Below are positions 53,327 to 63,027 of a stretch of 64,000 nucleotides of DNA, one piece after another. Each line of letters starts with the position of its first letter. Position 1 is the stretch's first letter. Origin of the DNA: Bacteroidota bacterium (lineage in GTDB: Bacteria > Bacteroidota > Bacteroidia > B-17B0 > Aurantibacillaceae); contig JAIUNM010000015.1 of the NCBI GenBank assembly GCA_020162035.1, positions 1 to 64,000 on the forward strand, written 5' to 3'. The notes under the pieces are model-generated. The model saw only the letters and a list, made by a program, of their open reading frames with translations. It did no database searches and was not told the origin of the DNA. The position numbers and the translations under genes are program-made.

Positions 53327-53899
53327 TTGAAAATATTAGTTTTAGATAATTACGATAGTTTTACCTACAATTTAGTTCACTTAATTGAAAAAGTTTGTAT
53401 TGAAGCTAAAGTTACTGTTTTTAAAAATGATGTAATAACACTTAAAGAAATTGAGCTTTACGACAAACTAATTTTATCTCCAGGCCCAGGATTACCAAAA
53501 GATGCGGGCCTTATGCCATTATTGCTTAAAACATACGCTAATACAAAACCAATATTTGGAGTGTGTTTAGGGTTACAAGCAATTGCACAAAATTATGGCG
53601 CTGAATTAAAAAATTTATCGCAAGTTTATCATGGCATTGCAACAGAAATTTGTGTAAATAAAAATAATTTTTTATTTAAAAATTGTCCCGAAAAATTTAA
53701 AGTAGGTAGATACCACTCATGGGTGGTTGATAAAATTAACTTACCTAAAGAGTTAAAAATAGTTGCCGAAGATGCTCAAGGAAACATTATGGCTTTGCAA
53801 CATCAAAACCATAATGTGTGTGGTGTTCAGTTTCATCCAGAGTCTATTTTATCTGAATTTGGTGAGGTTATTTTAAGTAATTGGATTTATAATTCGTAA
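53327..53899 (+). CDS. Aminodeoxychorismate/anthranilate synthase glutaminase subunit (PabA/TrpG)
   Basis: This 190-residue class I glutamine amidotransferase supplies ammonia for 4-amino-4-deoxychorismate (folate) or anthranilate (tryptophan). It has the catalytic Cys in VCLGLQAIA, and His and Glu in GVQFHPES. The start is TTG at 53327, directly after an in-frame TAA; no ATG is available near it. No partner synthase gene is in the window. Nearby folE favours the folate role, but this is inference. It converges with the ABC-F gene. Confidence 0.85.
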   Translation: MKILVLDNYDSFTYNLVHLIEKVCIEAKVTVFKNDVITLKEIELYDKLILSPGPGLPKDAGLMPLLLKTYANTKPIFGVCLGLQAIAQNYGAELKNLSQVYHGIATEICVNKNNFLFKNCPEKFKVGRYHSWVVDKINLPKELKIVAEDAQGNIMALQHQNHNVCGVQFHPESILSEFGEVILSNWIYNS

Positions 53900-53904
53900 A
53901 CCTT

Positions 53905-55800
53905 TTACATTTCCTGTATTTCTAACCAACGCAAACTTTTTTCATCAAGCAGTTTAGTTAATTTTTCAAACTCAGCAGTTAAGTTTTGAATTTTTTCAAA
54001 ATTATCATTAGCCGAGCTTAATGCATTTTCAACCTCTTTCTTTTTGTTTTCTAAAACAGGAATTTCTTTTTCTAAATCCTCTAACTCTTTTTGAATTTTA
54101 TAAGATAATTTTTTAGAATTGCTCTCTTGTTTTATTTCTGGTTTAACGTTTTCAACTTTAACATCAACTGTTTTTGCAACCTCAACTTTTAATTGTTGGT
54201 TTTGTTCTTGCTTCCAAATTCTGTATTCGGTATATGTTCCCGGATAATCTTTAATTTCACCTCCACCTTCAAAAGCAAACACGTGGTCAACTAATCTATC
54301 CATAAAATATCTATCGTGACTAACAATTAAAACACAGCCTTTAAATTCGTCTAAAAATTCTTCTAATGTTTGTAAAGTAACAATATCTAAATCGTTAGTA
54401 GGCTCATCTAAAATTAAAAAATTAGGATTTTTAACCAATACCGTTAATAAATACAACCTGCGTTTTTCGCCACCACTTAATTTACTTACATAGCTGTATT
54501 GAACCTCTGGCGGAAAATTAAAACGAGTTAATAACGCAGAAGCTGATAAACTTGTTCCATTTGCTAAAGGGATAAATTCTGCAATATCTTTAACTACTTC
54601 TATAATACGTTTATCTTCGGCCAATATCATACCCGTTTGAGAATAATAGCCAAACACAACCGTATCACCTATTTGTACTTTTCCACTATCTGGCTGTAAT
54701 TCATTTAAAATTATTTTTAATAATGTAGATTTACCCATACCGTTTTTACCAACAACACCAATTTTTTCGCCATTAATAAACGTATATGTAAACGGATTTA
54801 AAATTAATTTATCTCCAAAATGTTTAGATACTTTTATAAGTTCAACTATTTTACTTCCTAAGCGTTCCATTTTAACGCTTAGTTCTATTTTTTTATCAAT
54901 ACGTTTTTGTTTTGCTTTTTCTTCAATGTCGTAAAAAGCATCTACCCTACTTTTGCTTTTAGTTGTACGTGCTTTAGGCATTTTACGCACCCACTCTAAC
55001 TCACGTTTATATAAATTTTTTGCTTTATCAATTTCGGCCGATTTTATGGCTTCACGTTCGGCTTTTTTAGTTAAATAATATTCAAAATCACCTTTATATT
55101 CAACAATTTCGCCACGCTCTAACTCAATAATGCTTGAACAAACTTCATCTAAAAAATATCTATCGTGTGTAACTAAAAGTAAACTTAATGCAGCGTTTTG
55201 TAAATAATGTTCTAGCCATTCAATCATATCAATATCTAAATGATTGGTGGGTTCATCCATAATTACCAAATCGGGTTTATTAATTAAAACCAATGCAAGC
55301 GCAACTCGTTTTTGTTGCCCACCACTTAAGGTATTTATTTTTTGTGATAAATCGTTAAGCTCTAAACGCGAAAGTATTTCTTTTAAATTAGTTTCGTACT
55401 CCCAAGCATTCATCTCATTCATTTGGTTTAGCGCTTCATCCATTAACTGAGCAGATTTTGTACCAGGCTGAGATACCGAAAGTTCTACAGCTTCTTCGTA
55501 AGCTTTAATACATTTTACAAATTTGTTATCTGCATTTTCTATTAATTGTTGTATAGTTTGATTTTGATCAAGCGAAAAATTTTGATCGAGAAATGCAACA
55601 GAAATATTTTTTCTAAAAACAACTTCACCCTCATCGGCAATTTCAATTCCTTTTAAAATTTTAAAAAGTGTAGTTTTCCCGCTTCCGTTTTTAGCAACCA
55701 AAGCAACTTTATCGCCATAATTAACACCAAAATTAATTTTATTAAAAAGTACTTTGGTACCATAAGATTTAGACAATTGATTAACCGATAATAAATTCAT
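53905..55800 (-). CDS. ABC-F family ATPase (Uup-like)
   Basis: This is a 631-residue soluble protein. Start taken at ATG 55798-55800; a TTG four codons upstream is less likely. Two ABC domains have Walker A NGSGKTT and NGMGKST, signatures LSGGQQKR and LSGGEKRR, and Walker B followed by DEPTNHLD and DEPTNDLD. There are no membrane helices. The linker is rich in Lys/Arg, and the C-terminus (about 545-631) is a charged coiled coil, as in Uup. ABC-F proteins act on the ribosome or on branched DNA/RNA. Confidence 0.93.
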   Translation of the reverse strand: MNLLSVNQLSKSYGTKVLFNKINFGVNYGDKVALVAKNGSGKTTLFKILKGIEIADEGEVVFRKNISVAFLDQNFSLDQNQTIQQLIENADNKFVKCIKAYEEAVELSVSQPGTKSAQLMDEALNQMNEMNAWEYETNLKEILSRLELNDLSQKINTLSGGQQKRVALALVLINKPDLVIMDEPTNHLDIDMIEWLEHYLQNAALSLLLVTHDRYFLDEVCSSIIELERGEIVEYKGDFEYYLTKKAEREAIKSAEIDKAKNLYKRELEWVRKMPKARTTKSKSRVDAFYDIEEKAKQKRIDKKIELSVKMERLGSKIVELIKVSKHFGDKLILNPFTYTFINGEKIGVVGKNGMGKSTLLKIILNELQPDSGKVQIGDTVVFGYYSQTGMILAEDKRIIEVVKDIAEFIPLANGTSLSASALLTRFNFPPEVQYSYVSKLSGGEKRRLYLLTVLVKNPNFLILDEPTNDLDIVTLQTLEEFLDEFKGCVLIVSHDRYFMDRLVDHVFAFEGGGEIKDYPGTYTEYRIWKQEQNQQLKVEVAKTVDVKVENVKPEIKQESNSKKLSYKIQKELEDLEKEIPVLENKKKEVENALSSANDNFEKIQNLTAEFEKLTKLLDEKSLRWLEIQEM

Positions 55801-55890
55801 AATGCGCCGCAAAGATACAGGTTTTGAGATAATTATAACAATCTATAATTTATAGCAATAGCCAACTACTTTTTGTGTTAATTTTAAAGT

Positions 55891-56919
55891 ATGAATAATA
55901 ACTTAGATGCTACTGAAAATAGTTTAAGTAATAGCGATAAGGAAGTTGAAAAAGCGCTTAGGCCAATTATTTTTGACGATTTTAGCGGGCAAGAAAGTGT
56001 TGTGGAAAATTTACAAGTGTTTGTTGCAGCAGCAAAACAACGAAGCGAAGCTCTTGACCATGTGTTGTTACACGGCCCTCCTGGCTTAGGCAAAACAACT
56101 TTAGCACATATTATTTCGAACGATTTAGGTGTTAATTTAAAAGTTACCAGTGGCCCTGTATTAGATAAACCAGGCGATTTAGCCGGGTTACTTACAAATT
56201 TAGAACCTTTTGATGTTTTATTTATTGATGAAATACATAGGTTAAGCCCTGTGGTTGAAGAATATTTATACTCCGCTATGGAAGATTATAAAATTGATAT
56301 AATGATTGATAGCGGACCAAATGCACGTACTGTGCAAATAAAACTAAACCCATTTACATTGGTTGGTGCAACTACAAGAAGCGGTTTGTTAACCTCGCCA
56401 TTACGCGCTAGGTTTGGAATTACAAGTAGGTTAAATTATTACAACAGTAAAGTATTAACCAATATTATACAACGCAGTTCGGATATTTTACAAGTGCCCA
56501 TTTTAGAAGAAGCTGCTTTTGAAATTGCGCGCAGAAGCCGCGGAACACCTCGTATTGCCAATGCTTTACTGCGAAGAGTTAGAGATTTTGCTCAAATTAA
56601 AGGTAATGGAAAAATAGATATTGAAATGGCAACCTACTCCCTTAAAGCTTTAAATGTAGATAAAAATGGATTAGATGAAATGGACCACCGTATTTTAAGT
56701 TGTATTATAGATAAATTTAAAGGTGGGCCGGTTGGTATTAATACTATTAGCACCGCTGTTGGAGAAGAAGCAGGAACTATTGAAGAAGTTTACGAACCTT
56801 TTTTAGTACAAGAAGGATATTTAATTAGAACTCCACGCGGACGAGAAGTAACCGAAATGGCCTATAAACATTTAGGTAAAAGCATTTGGAAACAAGGCGG
56901 TGGCTTGTTTGATGTTTGA
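55891..56919 (+). CDS. ruvB: Holliday junction branch migration ATPase RuvB
   Basis: RuvB is the hexameric motor that moves Holliday junctions with RuvA. The 342-residue length is usual. Walker [10 protein letters not shown], Walker B FIDEIHR, sensor and Arg-finger region [18 protein letters not shown], and the winged-helix end ([16 protein letters not shown]) are all present. ATG start. It stands alone, divergent from the ABC-F gene with 90 nt between; ruvA and ruvC are not in the window. Confidence 0.96.
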   Translation: MNNNLDATENSLSNSDKEVEKALRPIIFDDFSGQESVVENLQVFVAAAKQRSEALDHVLLHGPPGLGKTTLAHIISNDLGVNLKVTSGPVLDKPGDLAGLLTNLEPFDVLFIDEIHRLSPVVEEYLYSAMEDYKIDIMIDSGPNARTVQIKLNPFTLVGATTRSGLLTSPLRARFGITSRLNYYNSKVLTNIIQRSSDILQVPILEEAAFEIARRSRGTPRIANALLRRVRDFAQIKGNGKIDIEMATYSLKALNVDKNGLDEMDHRILSCIIDKFKGGPVGINTISTAVGEEAGTIEEVYEPFLVQEGYLIRTPRGREVTEMAYKHLGKSIWKQGGGLFDV

Positions 56920-57110
56920 TTTATTGTTCCTTTAAAAAAATTAATGCGAGCGTAAGACTTGTTGCTGTGTTAAGTATATTAACTTGGAATTAATTTTTAA
57001 AAATATTCTTTTTTGAGGTTAGAGTAGTTTAAATAAAAGGAATATGGATTTGGATTAAAGAATTCATATACTAAATATATTTTTACCTTTATAAAATCTT
57101 GTTTAGTTTA

Positions 57111-57656
57111 ATGAAGATTTTACGCTTTTTAATTTTAGCTTTTTTATACTTTTGGCAATTTAGTATTGCACAGGTAAACACTTTTGTAATTCCTAAAAGT
57201 AGTTTATTTTACAATTTAAATAACGATAGTTTAACTGTTTACGAATGCAGAGTTGTAGAAGCGCAACAAACCTTAACTACCAATGAAGGTGTAAAACTAA
57301 ATACAGCAAAACAAAAATATACCATTACTACAAAATACGTAATAAAAAATGAAAATAACACTTTAGATATTTACATGTACACAGCGGGTATAACTTCATT
57401 TCCTAACCGCAAATTTTCTGGTTTAAAAATTAGAGAAAAAAAATATTGGCAATTTAATTTAGACACTACTTTTAAATTAAATGAACAACAACTAAAGTAT
57501 TTTATTGCAGCCGAAATTAAAGGCAAAGAAGCTAACGAATACGATTACGCAATTACCAAACACACACAATACCAATTAATTTATAAACGCCATAAAAACT
57601 TTAAACAATTGGTGTATGATGAAAAATTAAATTTAAAAGAATTTATACTTCGTTAA
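57111..57656 (+). CDS. Secreted protein of unknown function
   Basis: Start taken at ATG 57111, giving 181 residues with a signal peptide (KILRFLILAFLYFWQFSIAQ). I do not recognise the mature part. It has mixed strands with many Lys, Tyr and Thr and no Cys pair. The 191 nt before it hold no other gene. Its last 14 nt overlap the end of the convergent GNAT gene. Confidence 0.6.
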   Translation: MKILRFLILAFLYFWQFSIAQVNTFVIPKSSLFYNLNNDSLTVYECRVVEAQQTLTTNEGVKLNTAKQKYTITTKYVIKNENNTLDIYMYTAGITSFPNRKFSGLKIREKKYWQFNLDTTFKLNEQQLKYFIAAEIKGKEANEYDYAITKHTQYQLIYKRHKNFKQLVYDEKLNLKEFILR

Positions 57657-58179
57657 ATTCGTTTGGATAAACAACTTTACCCGAACAATTTTTTAAGCTG
57701 TTGTTTTGTAATTCTATAGCCATAAAAGCACTATCGGGTACTTCAAACGGCGCTTTAATATTCCAAAGTGATGCAGGTTTAAATCCAAATTTAGAATAAT
57801 AATTACTATGCCCTAAAACAATTACAGATTTAAAACCTACATTTTTAGCTTCATGTAAACCATACATAACTAATTTAGAGCCAATGCCTATACCTTGATG
57901 TTTAGGCAACACGGCCATTGGTGCAAGTGCTAAACTTTCGTGTTCAAAATTTTCGTGTGTTTTAATTTTTATTTTAGTAAACAAAATATGTCCTACTATG
58001 TTGTTGTTACTAGTTGCAACAATTGAAAGTTGAGGCACAAAAACATTAGTATTTGTTCTTAATGCCTCAACTAGCTTAGCTTCGTTAGTTTGTTTAAAAG
58101 CTAAGTTATTTACTTCAAAAACGAATTTGTAATCGTTTTGTGTTTCTTGACGAATAATTATAGTTTCTTTTGTTAACAA
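57643..58179 (-). CDS. GNAT-family N-acetyltransferase (YhbS-like)
   Basis: This 178-residue cytosolic acetyltransferase has the acetyl-CoA loop LPKHQGIGIGSKLV and the motif VIVLGHSNYYSKFGFKPAS, which resemble YhbS/predicted N-acetyltransferases. The acceptor is unknown. TTG at 58177-58179 is the most likely start, because no ATG lies before the conserved IRQETQNDY. It starts 8 nt after the stop of the AsmA-like gene, so it is probably cotranscribed with it. Confidence 0.83.
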   Translation of the reverse strand: MLTKETIIIRQETQNDYKFVFEVNNLAFKQTNEAKLVEALRTNTNVFVPQLSIVATSNNNIVGHILFTKIKIKTHENFEHESLALAPMAVLPKHQGIGIGSKLVMYGLHEAKNVGFKSVIVLGHSNYYSKFGFKPASLWNIKAPFEVPDSAFMAIELQNNSLKNCSGKVVYPNEFNEV

Positions 58180-58187
58180 AGAACAAA

Positions 58188-61010
58188 TTACTTTTTATTT
58201 TCAGCAGCTTTGGCATCGGCTTTTGCTTTAGCTTCTTCTAATGATTTTAAACATTTGGCTTCAGCATCATCGATAATTTTTTGCACTTTTTTATCAACTT
58301 CTTGTTTTGCTTTTTCTGCTGCTTTTTTGGCAGCTAACTTTGCAATTGGGTTACTCGCTTGTTCAACCAATGCATCTGCAGCAGCATAACCATCAGCTTT
58401 TTGTTTGTCTGCTTGTGTTTGTGCTTCGGCTTTTTGTTTTTCGCATTGAGCTTTTGCTTCTTCTAAATATTTTTGAGCTTGTTCGTTTGCTTTATCAATT
58501 GCTGCATTTACAGCTTGTGTTGTAACGGTTGCAACTGCATTTGTAGCTTCTTCTTTTAAACTTGTTTTTACAGTTGGTTTAGTTACCGTACCACCAAATA
58601 AAATGTTTACTTTTACTTTATCACTAACGGTTAGACTTGTACCAGCAGCACTATTAGCTTGTGCTAATAAACCTGTTAATGCAGAGTTTGCTGCTCCGCC
58701 AAATGTACTTTTTGGTATATCCATTTTCCATTTATAATCGATTGTTTGATCAAATCCTGTACTACCACTAATGTTAACAGGTAAATTATTTACTTTAGTA
58801 TCAAATGGACTCATTACTACTCTACCATTTTGAATAGTATAATTTACTAATAAGTTTGTAACATCTAAATTTTTTAACTGTTCTATTTTAAGTGCTTCGC
58901 CCAATTTCATAAATGGAGGAAAACCGCCCACACTAACCTTATTTGTTTTTAAAGAACCTTTAGCATTAACTGCATTTAAATCTGGTTCCATTTTATCATT
59001 TAACGACGTGTTAAAATCTTCTAAAGTACAAGAAAACAATCCTTTAGCATATTCAGCTGCTGGTGCTAATTTTTGAACTGTATTAAATGTTTTAAAAGAT
59101 TGCTGAATGTCAAAATTTTCGACTTTTAAATTTAAACCAGTGGTTGGTTTTTTAGGATTAGTTGTTTCAAAAAAGCCATTTACAATTAATAAACCACCCA
59201 TTGTGTTCATTTTTAAATTGGTCATATCTACCTTACTGTTTCTAATAACAACATTACCAACTAAGTTTGTAATATCCATATTTGTATAAATAACTTTATC
59301 TAATTTAGTATCTAAAACAAAATCAATATTTGAAGGAACTTCAATTGGCGCACTAGTTGCTGTACTTGTAGGTGCGGCAGTTGTAGTAGCAACAGCGGTT
59401 GTAGTAGAAGAACTGCTCATTAGTTCATTTAAATCCATTACCTTACTGTTTAATGCAAACTTACCTTTAATTAATTCGTTTTTAAAAATGTATTGCATAA
59501 AGTTTTCTATTTTTCCATTTGCTTGGATATCACTTTTACCAAGTAATGCATCAAAGTTTGCTAATTCAACAAATTGATTGCTAAATTTTAATAACATCGT
59601 TTTTAATGCAACCTCATAGGGTAAACTAGCAGTTTTATAGTTCATTTGGTCTATTTGTAAGCTGCCATTTGCTTTAAATTTCTCATAGTCTTGTTTTTCA
59701 ATTGCACTTAAATGGCCAGCAATACTAATGTCAGATTTAATGGTTCCGTTTAAAGCATCTGTTTTTTCGAGTGGAATAAATTCTTTAACTGATGCTAAAA
59801 CAATTGTCCCTTTAATATCTGCTGTTAATCCAGGGTCAGAAATTGGTGTTTTAACATGTGCACTTAAATCAATAGGATTACCAGCCATTTCTACATGAAA
59901 TTTATTTACATCAATTGTTGTAGCATCTAGCACACCGTTAGGGTTATTAACATGTACATCAATATTAATATTGTTTACAGATTTTGGCAAACTAGGATAT
60001 TTAAACATAGCATTTATAATTCCTAAATTAACAGCAAAAGCAGGCATTTGAACAGCATTGTATGTTCCTTTTGCCATACCATCAAGGGTAAGTTTACCTT
60101 CGGTTTTAACTGTGGCAAAATCTTTTGAATATACAGCAGGAATTAACGAAAGTATTGATTTAAATTCGGTTTGTTTGGCTTTAAACGTTAAATCCATTTT
60201 AATATTAGTATCAGGCATTTCAACATATCCGTTAAATCCTATTCCTAAATCATTTAAACCTAATTCATTATCTTTAAAAGTAAACTTCATTTTAGGCATA
60301 TCCATATCTAAATCGGCTTTAAATTTTGTATGCACTTCGTTTAAATATGCTACACCACCCATTTTGAAGGTTGTTTTTGCAATGTCTAATAAATTACTTA
60401 ACACAAAATTGTCTTGCGTAAAATCGCCTGATAAATCGTAATTAAGTTTTTCGAGCTTACCATACATTCCTCCTTGTTGATCGTCGTAAACAATATTTGC
60501 ATCAGTAATTTTAAATGATTTTAATTTTACATTAAATTTTGTTGGTTCCGCATTAGTTGTTTCTGTAGGAGTTGCAGAGGTATCAGGCTTTGCAATATCC
60601 CAATTAGCTTTACCATTTTTTAATACTTTTCCTAAAATTTTTGGTTCGTTAATTTCAATTGCATTAATGCCGTATGGACCACCAGAAATAACAGATTTTA
60701 AATTAATATCTGTACTTAATTGTTTAATAAATGCTAAAGTATCGTCTTTAAAATCATCAACGCCCACAACGCTAACGTTATTAATTTTAAATCTAAAATC
60801 AGGGAAAGATGAAAAAATACTTAAATCAAATTCACCAAAATCTACTTTTGCATTTAAATTATTATTTGCTTGTTCTTTAACAATAGATACAATTTTATCT
60901 TTAAAAATAAATGGCGCAAGTATTAATAAAATAATTATTACCAGTAATGAAATACCAGTATATTTAAAAATTCTTTTAACTAAAGACGATTTCTTTTTTG
61001 TATTATTCAT
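58188..61010 (-). CDS. AsmA-family envelope protein with Ala/Lys-rich coiled tail
   Basis: This is a 940-residue inner-membrane-anchored protein. One helix at about 14-31 (YTGISLLVIIILLILAPFIF) is followed by the AsmA start (VDFGEFDLSIFSSFPDFRFKINNVSVVG) and a long beta-rich periplasmic part. The AsmA C-terminal domain follows. AsmA-like proteins are linked to lipid transport between membranes. Residues about 829-940 are extra: a charged Ala/Lys/Glu-rich stretch, probably coiled coil. A Ser/Thr/Ala linker lies near 535-560. ATG start. Confidence 0.82.
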   Translation of the reverse strand: MNNTKKKSSLVKRIFKYTGISLLVIIILLILAPFIFKDKIVSIVKEQANNNLNAKVDFGEFDLSIFSSFPDFRFKINNVSVVGVDDFKDDTLAFIKQLSTDINLKSVISGGPYGINAIEINEPKILGKVLKNGKANWDIAKPDTSATPTETTNAEPTKFNVKLKSFKITDANIVYDDQQGGMYGKLEKLNYDLSGDFTQDNFVLSNLLDIAKTTFKMGGVAYLNEVHTKFKADLDMDMPKMKFTFKDNELGLNDLGIGFNGYVEMPDTNIKMDLTFKAKQTEFKSILSLIPAVYSKDFATVKTEGKLTLDGMAKGTYNAVQMPAFAVNLGIINAMFKYPSLPKSVNNINIDVHVNNPNGVLDATTIDVNKFHVEMAGNPIDLSAHVKTPISDPGLTADIKGTIVLASVKEFIPLEKTDALNGTIKSDISIAGHLSAIEKQDYEKFKANGSLQIDQMNYKTASLPYEVALKTMLLKFSNQFVELANFDALLGKSDIQANGKIENFMQYIFKNELIKGKFALNSKVMDLNELMSSSSTTTAVATTTAAPTSTATSAPIEVPSNIDFVLDTKLDKVIYTNMDITNLVGNVVIRNSKVDMTNLKMNTMGGLLIVNGFFETTNPKKPTTGLNLKVENFDIQQSFKTFNTVQKLAPAAEYAKGLFSCTLEDFNTSLNDKMEPDLNAVNAKGSLKTNKVSVGGFPPFMKLGEALKIEQLKNLDVTNLLVNYTIQNGRVVMSPFDTKVNNLPVNISGSTGFDQTIDYKWKMDIPKSTFGGAANSALTGLLAQANSAAGTSLTVSDKVKVNILFGGTVTKPTVKTSLKEEATNAVATVTTQAVNAAIDKANEQAQKYLEEAKAQCEKQKAEAQTQADKQKADGYAAADALVEQASNPIAKLAAKKAAEKAKQEVDKKVQKIIDDAEAKCLKSLEEAKAKADAKAAENKK

Positions 61011-61049
61011 AGCTACTAAATTACAATTTTTTTAAATAATTAAATTAAC

Positions 61050-61853
61050 CTATTTTTTGTTTTCACTTATTTTAACCGTGTATAATTGATTAGGACTTTG
61101 CGGGAAATTTAATTGTTGATTTTTTACTTCGTAAGGATAATAAATTGCGCACAATGTATTATTTACACTATATAAATTTTTATGCATTTCTTTAGGTAAG
61201 CCATCTAAAATTCCGAGTAAAACTTCCCAACGAACGGTCTCTGTGCCAAAGCCGTAATCGTGCCATACTATAATGCTTTTATTACCTTTAATTAATTTTG
61301 AAGCGATTTTTGTGTCGTTAACAACACTGTTATACTTATGATCGCCATCAACAAAAACTAAATCGTATTTGCCAATGTGAGGCGTGAAATCAAAATTAAA
61401 TGTATTCCCCCAAAGTTGATTTATGTTAGTTGCGTTTTTACAAAGTATACCTTGTAAATTTATATACTCTTGCGAAAAACCTAAATTTTTTAATTCGTCT
61501 TTACTTAAATTTAATGTGGTTACTTCTTTTGCATACTTAGACATGCTTAGTGCGCTTTCTCCTCGCCAAGTGCCAATTTCAAAACAGTTAGGCTGATTAA
61601 GTTTTTTAGTAATTGCTGTTAACAGTAAATAATCGGTAACAATGCTTCCTCCTTCTAAAAACGAAAAATTATCTAAAGTATTTTCATGTTGTAAAAACTC
61701 ATTAAAATCTATTTTATTTAATCCATTAGTATAATTGTATTTATTTATAACTTGAGGCATAAAATTAGCATCGTGCTCAAGTATTAAATTAAGCAAACTT
61801 GGATTTTTAATTATTAATTGTAATGATTTAAGTAGCTTTTGTAATTTGTTCAT
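61050..61853 (-). CDS. Class I SAM-dependent methyltransferase (Methyltransf_24-like)
   Basis: This 267-residue protein has the SAM-binding motif CFEIGTWRGESALSMSKYA (residues about 95-113) and VFVDGDHKYNSVVND with HDYG later, typical for the methyltransferase 24 group found next to glycan genes. Substrate unknown. It overlaps the upstream flippase gene by 26 nt, so the two are coupled and may act on the same surface glycan. Confidence 0.82.
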   Translation of the reverse strand: MNKLQKLLKSLQLIIKNPSLLNLILEHDANFMPQVINKYNYTNGLNKIDFNEFLQHENTLDNFSFLEGGSIVTDYLLLTAITKKLNQPNCFEIGTWRGESALSMSKYAKEVTTLNLSKDELKNLGFSQEYINLQGILCKNATNINQLWGNTFNFDFTPHIGKYDLVFVDGDHKYNSVVNDTKIASKLIKGNKSIIVWHDYGFGTETVRWEVLLGILDGLPKEMHKNLYSVNNTLCAIYYPYEVKNQQLNFPQSPNQLYTVKISENKK

Positions 61854-63027
61854 TATTTATTTTAATTTGATTGTAGAAAAAATAAATTGCCATAAAAAAC
61901 ACCACAAAATAACTTACTGAATACATAATTGCTGCTGTATTTACCGAAATATATTCTTTTTTATTTACTAAAACTAATGCAAATAGTAAGGTGCTAATAA
62001 AACCTGAAATGGTTAAGTATAAATTAATTTTAAAATTTGCTCTACTTGAAAAATAATGTCCAACAATTAAATGAATACTGTTAAAAATAACACCTGGAAA
62101 TGCGTATTTTAAAATTACATTAACTTGAGAAAAATCGTTACCAAAAAAATACACATAAAAATCAGAAGGAATAAATAAGACTAATAGATAACCAAATACC
62201 ATAATTAAACTATTAATTTTAATGTATTGTTTAGTTAATTTTAATTGTTCATTTAAATTATCAACCGATGAGAGTTTGCTGTACAAATAAGTGCTTAAAC
62301 TGTTTGCAATAATTAAAGCAGATTCGGCAACAGAAAGCGCATTTGAATAAACACCCAAAATAAAATAAGGTAATATAAAGTAAAAAATGCGCTGAGTTAA
62401 AAAACCACTAATATGCGAAACAATTGCAATTAATGAATTATGTGAAATTTCTTTATAGCTTAATTCTTCTAAATCTTTATCTTTTTTTAATTGAACAAAT
62501 AAATAAATTAAACCTATAAATAACGCAATACAATAGCTTATTGTAAATGCAATTATAAAAGTTGATATAGCAAGTGTATCTTTTGCAAAATATAAAATTA
62601 TAAACATTAAAAATGGCTGAATAAAATTAATTAAATTATACATTCCTATTGCTTGTTTAGATAAGCAGTAATAGCCAATAAAAGAGGACAATGAAGCAAA
62701 TACACAAATAAAAAACAACATTAATAATAAAAATAAATTATCAAAAATTGTTATGGCATAACCTGTTGTAAATATTGAAATAATGCACATAATTACAAGG
62801 TTAAATGAAAACAATTGAAGAATTCGTTTTTTTTGAGCCATTTTAACTATAACCGCTCCTCCTCCAATTTCGCTTGCAATTTGCGCAATACTTGCAATTG
62901 CAATTATTTTAGTGCAAACGCCTTTAAATTCGGCTCCTTTTAATTGAGATAATAAAATAATTGTTGCAAAATTAAATACTGCAATAGAAAGACGAGTTAA
63001 AATATTTATTACAACATGTCTATTCAA
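61828..63027 (-). CDS. Oligosaccharide flippase-like membrane protein (Wzx/MATE-type)
   Basis: This 399-residue protein has about 11-12 membrane helices and the pattern of polysaccharide flippases (LTRLSIAVFNFATIILLSQ at the start, GVYSNALSVAESALIIANSLSTYLYSKLS in the middle). It probably moves lipid-linked sugars across the inner membrane. TTG at 63025-63027 is the likely start. It lies next to the RsmB-type gene with no gap and overlaps the methyltransferase gene. Confidence 0.8.
   Translation of the reverse strand: MNRHVVINILTRLSIAVFNFATIILLSQLKGAEFKGVCTKIIAIASIAQIASEIGGGAVIVKMAQKKRILQLFSFNLVIMCIISIFTTGYAITIFDNLFLLLMLFFICVFASLSSFIGYYCLSKQAIGMYNLINFIQPFLMFIILYFAKDTLAISTFIIAFTISYCIALFIGLIYLFVQLKKDKDLEELSYKEISHNSLIAIVSHISGFLTQRIFYFILPYFILGVYSNALSVAESALIIANSLSTYLYSKLSSVDNLNEQLKLTKQYIKINSLIMVFGYLLVLFIPSDFYVYFFGNDFSQVNVILKYAFPGVIFNSIHLIVGHYFSSRANFKINLYLTISGFISTLLFALVLVNKKEYISVNTAAIMYSVSYFVVFFMAIYFFYNQIKINNEQITKAT

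Noticed and set aside
60058..61035. Frames antisense to the AsmA-like gene (127 and 122 codons)
   Set aside because: They sit opposite a clear gene with family motifs, and the composition follows from the reverse complement of AT-rich coding sequence.
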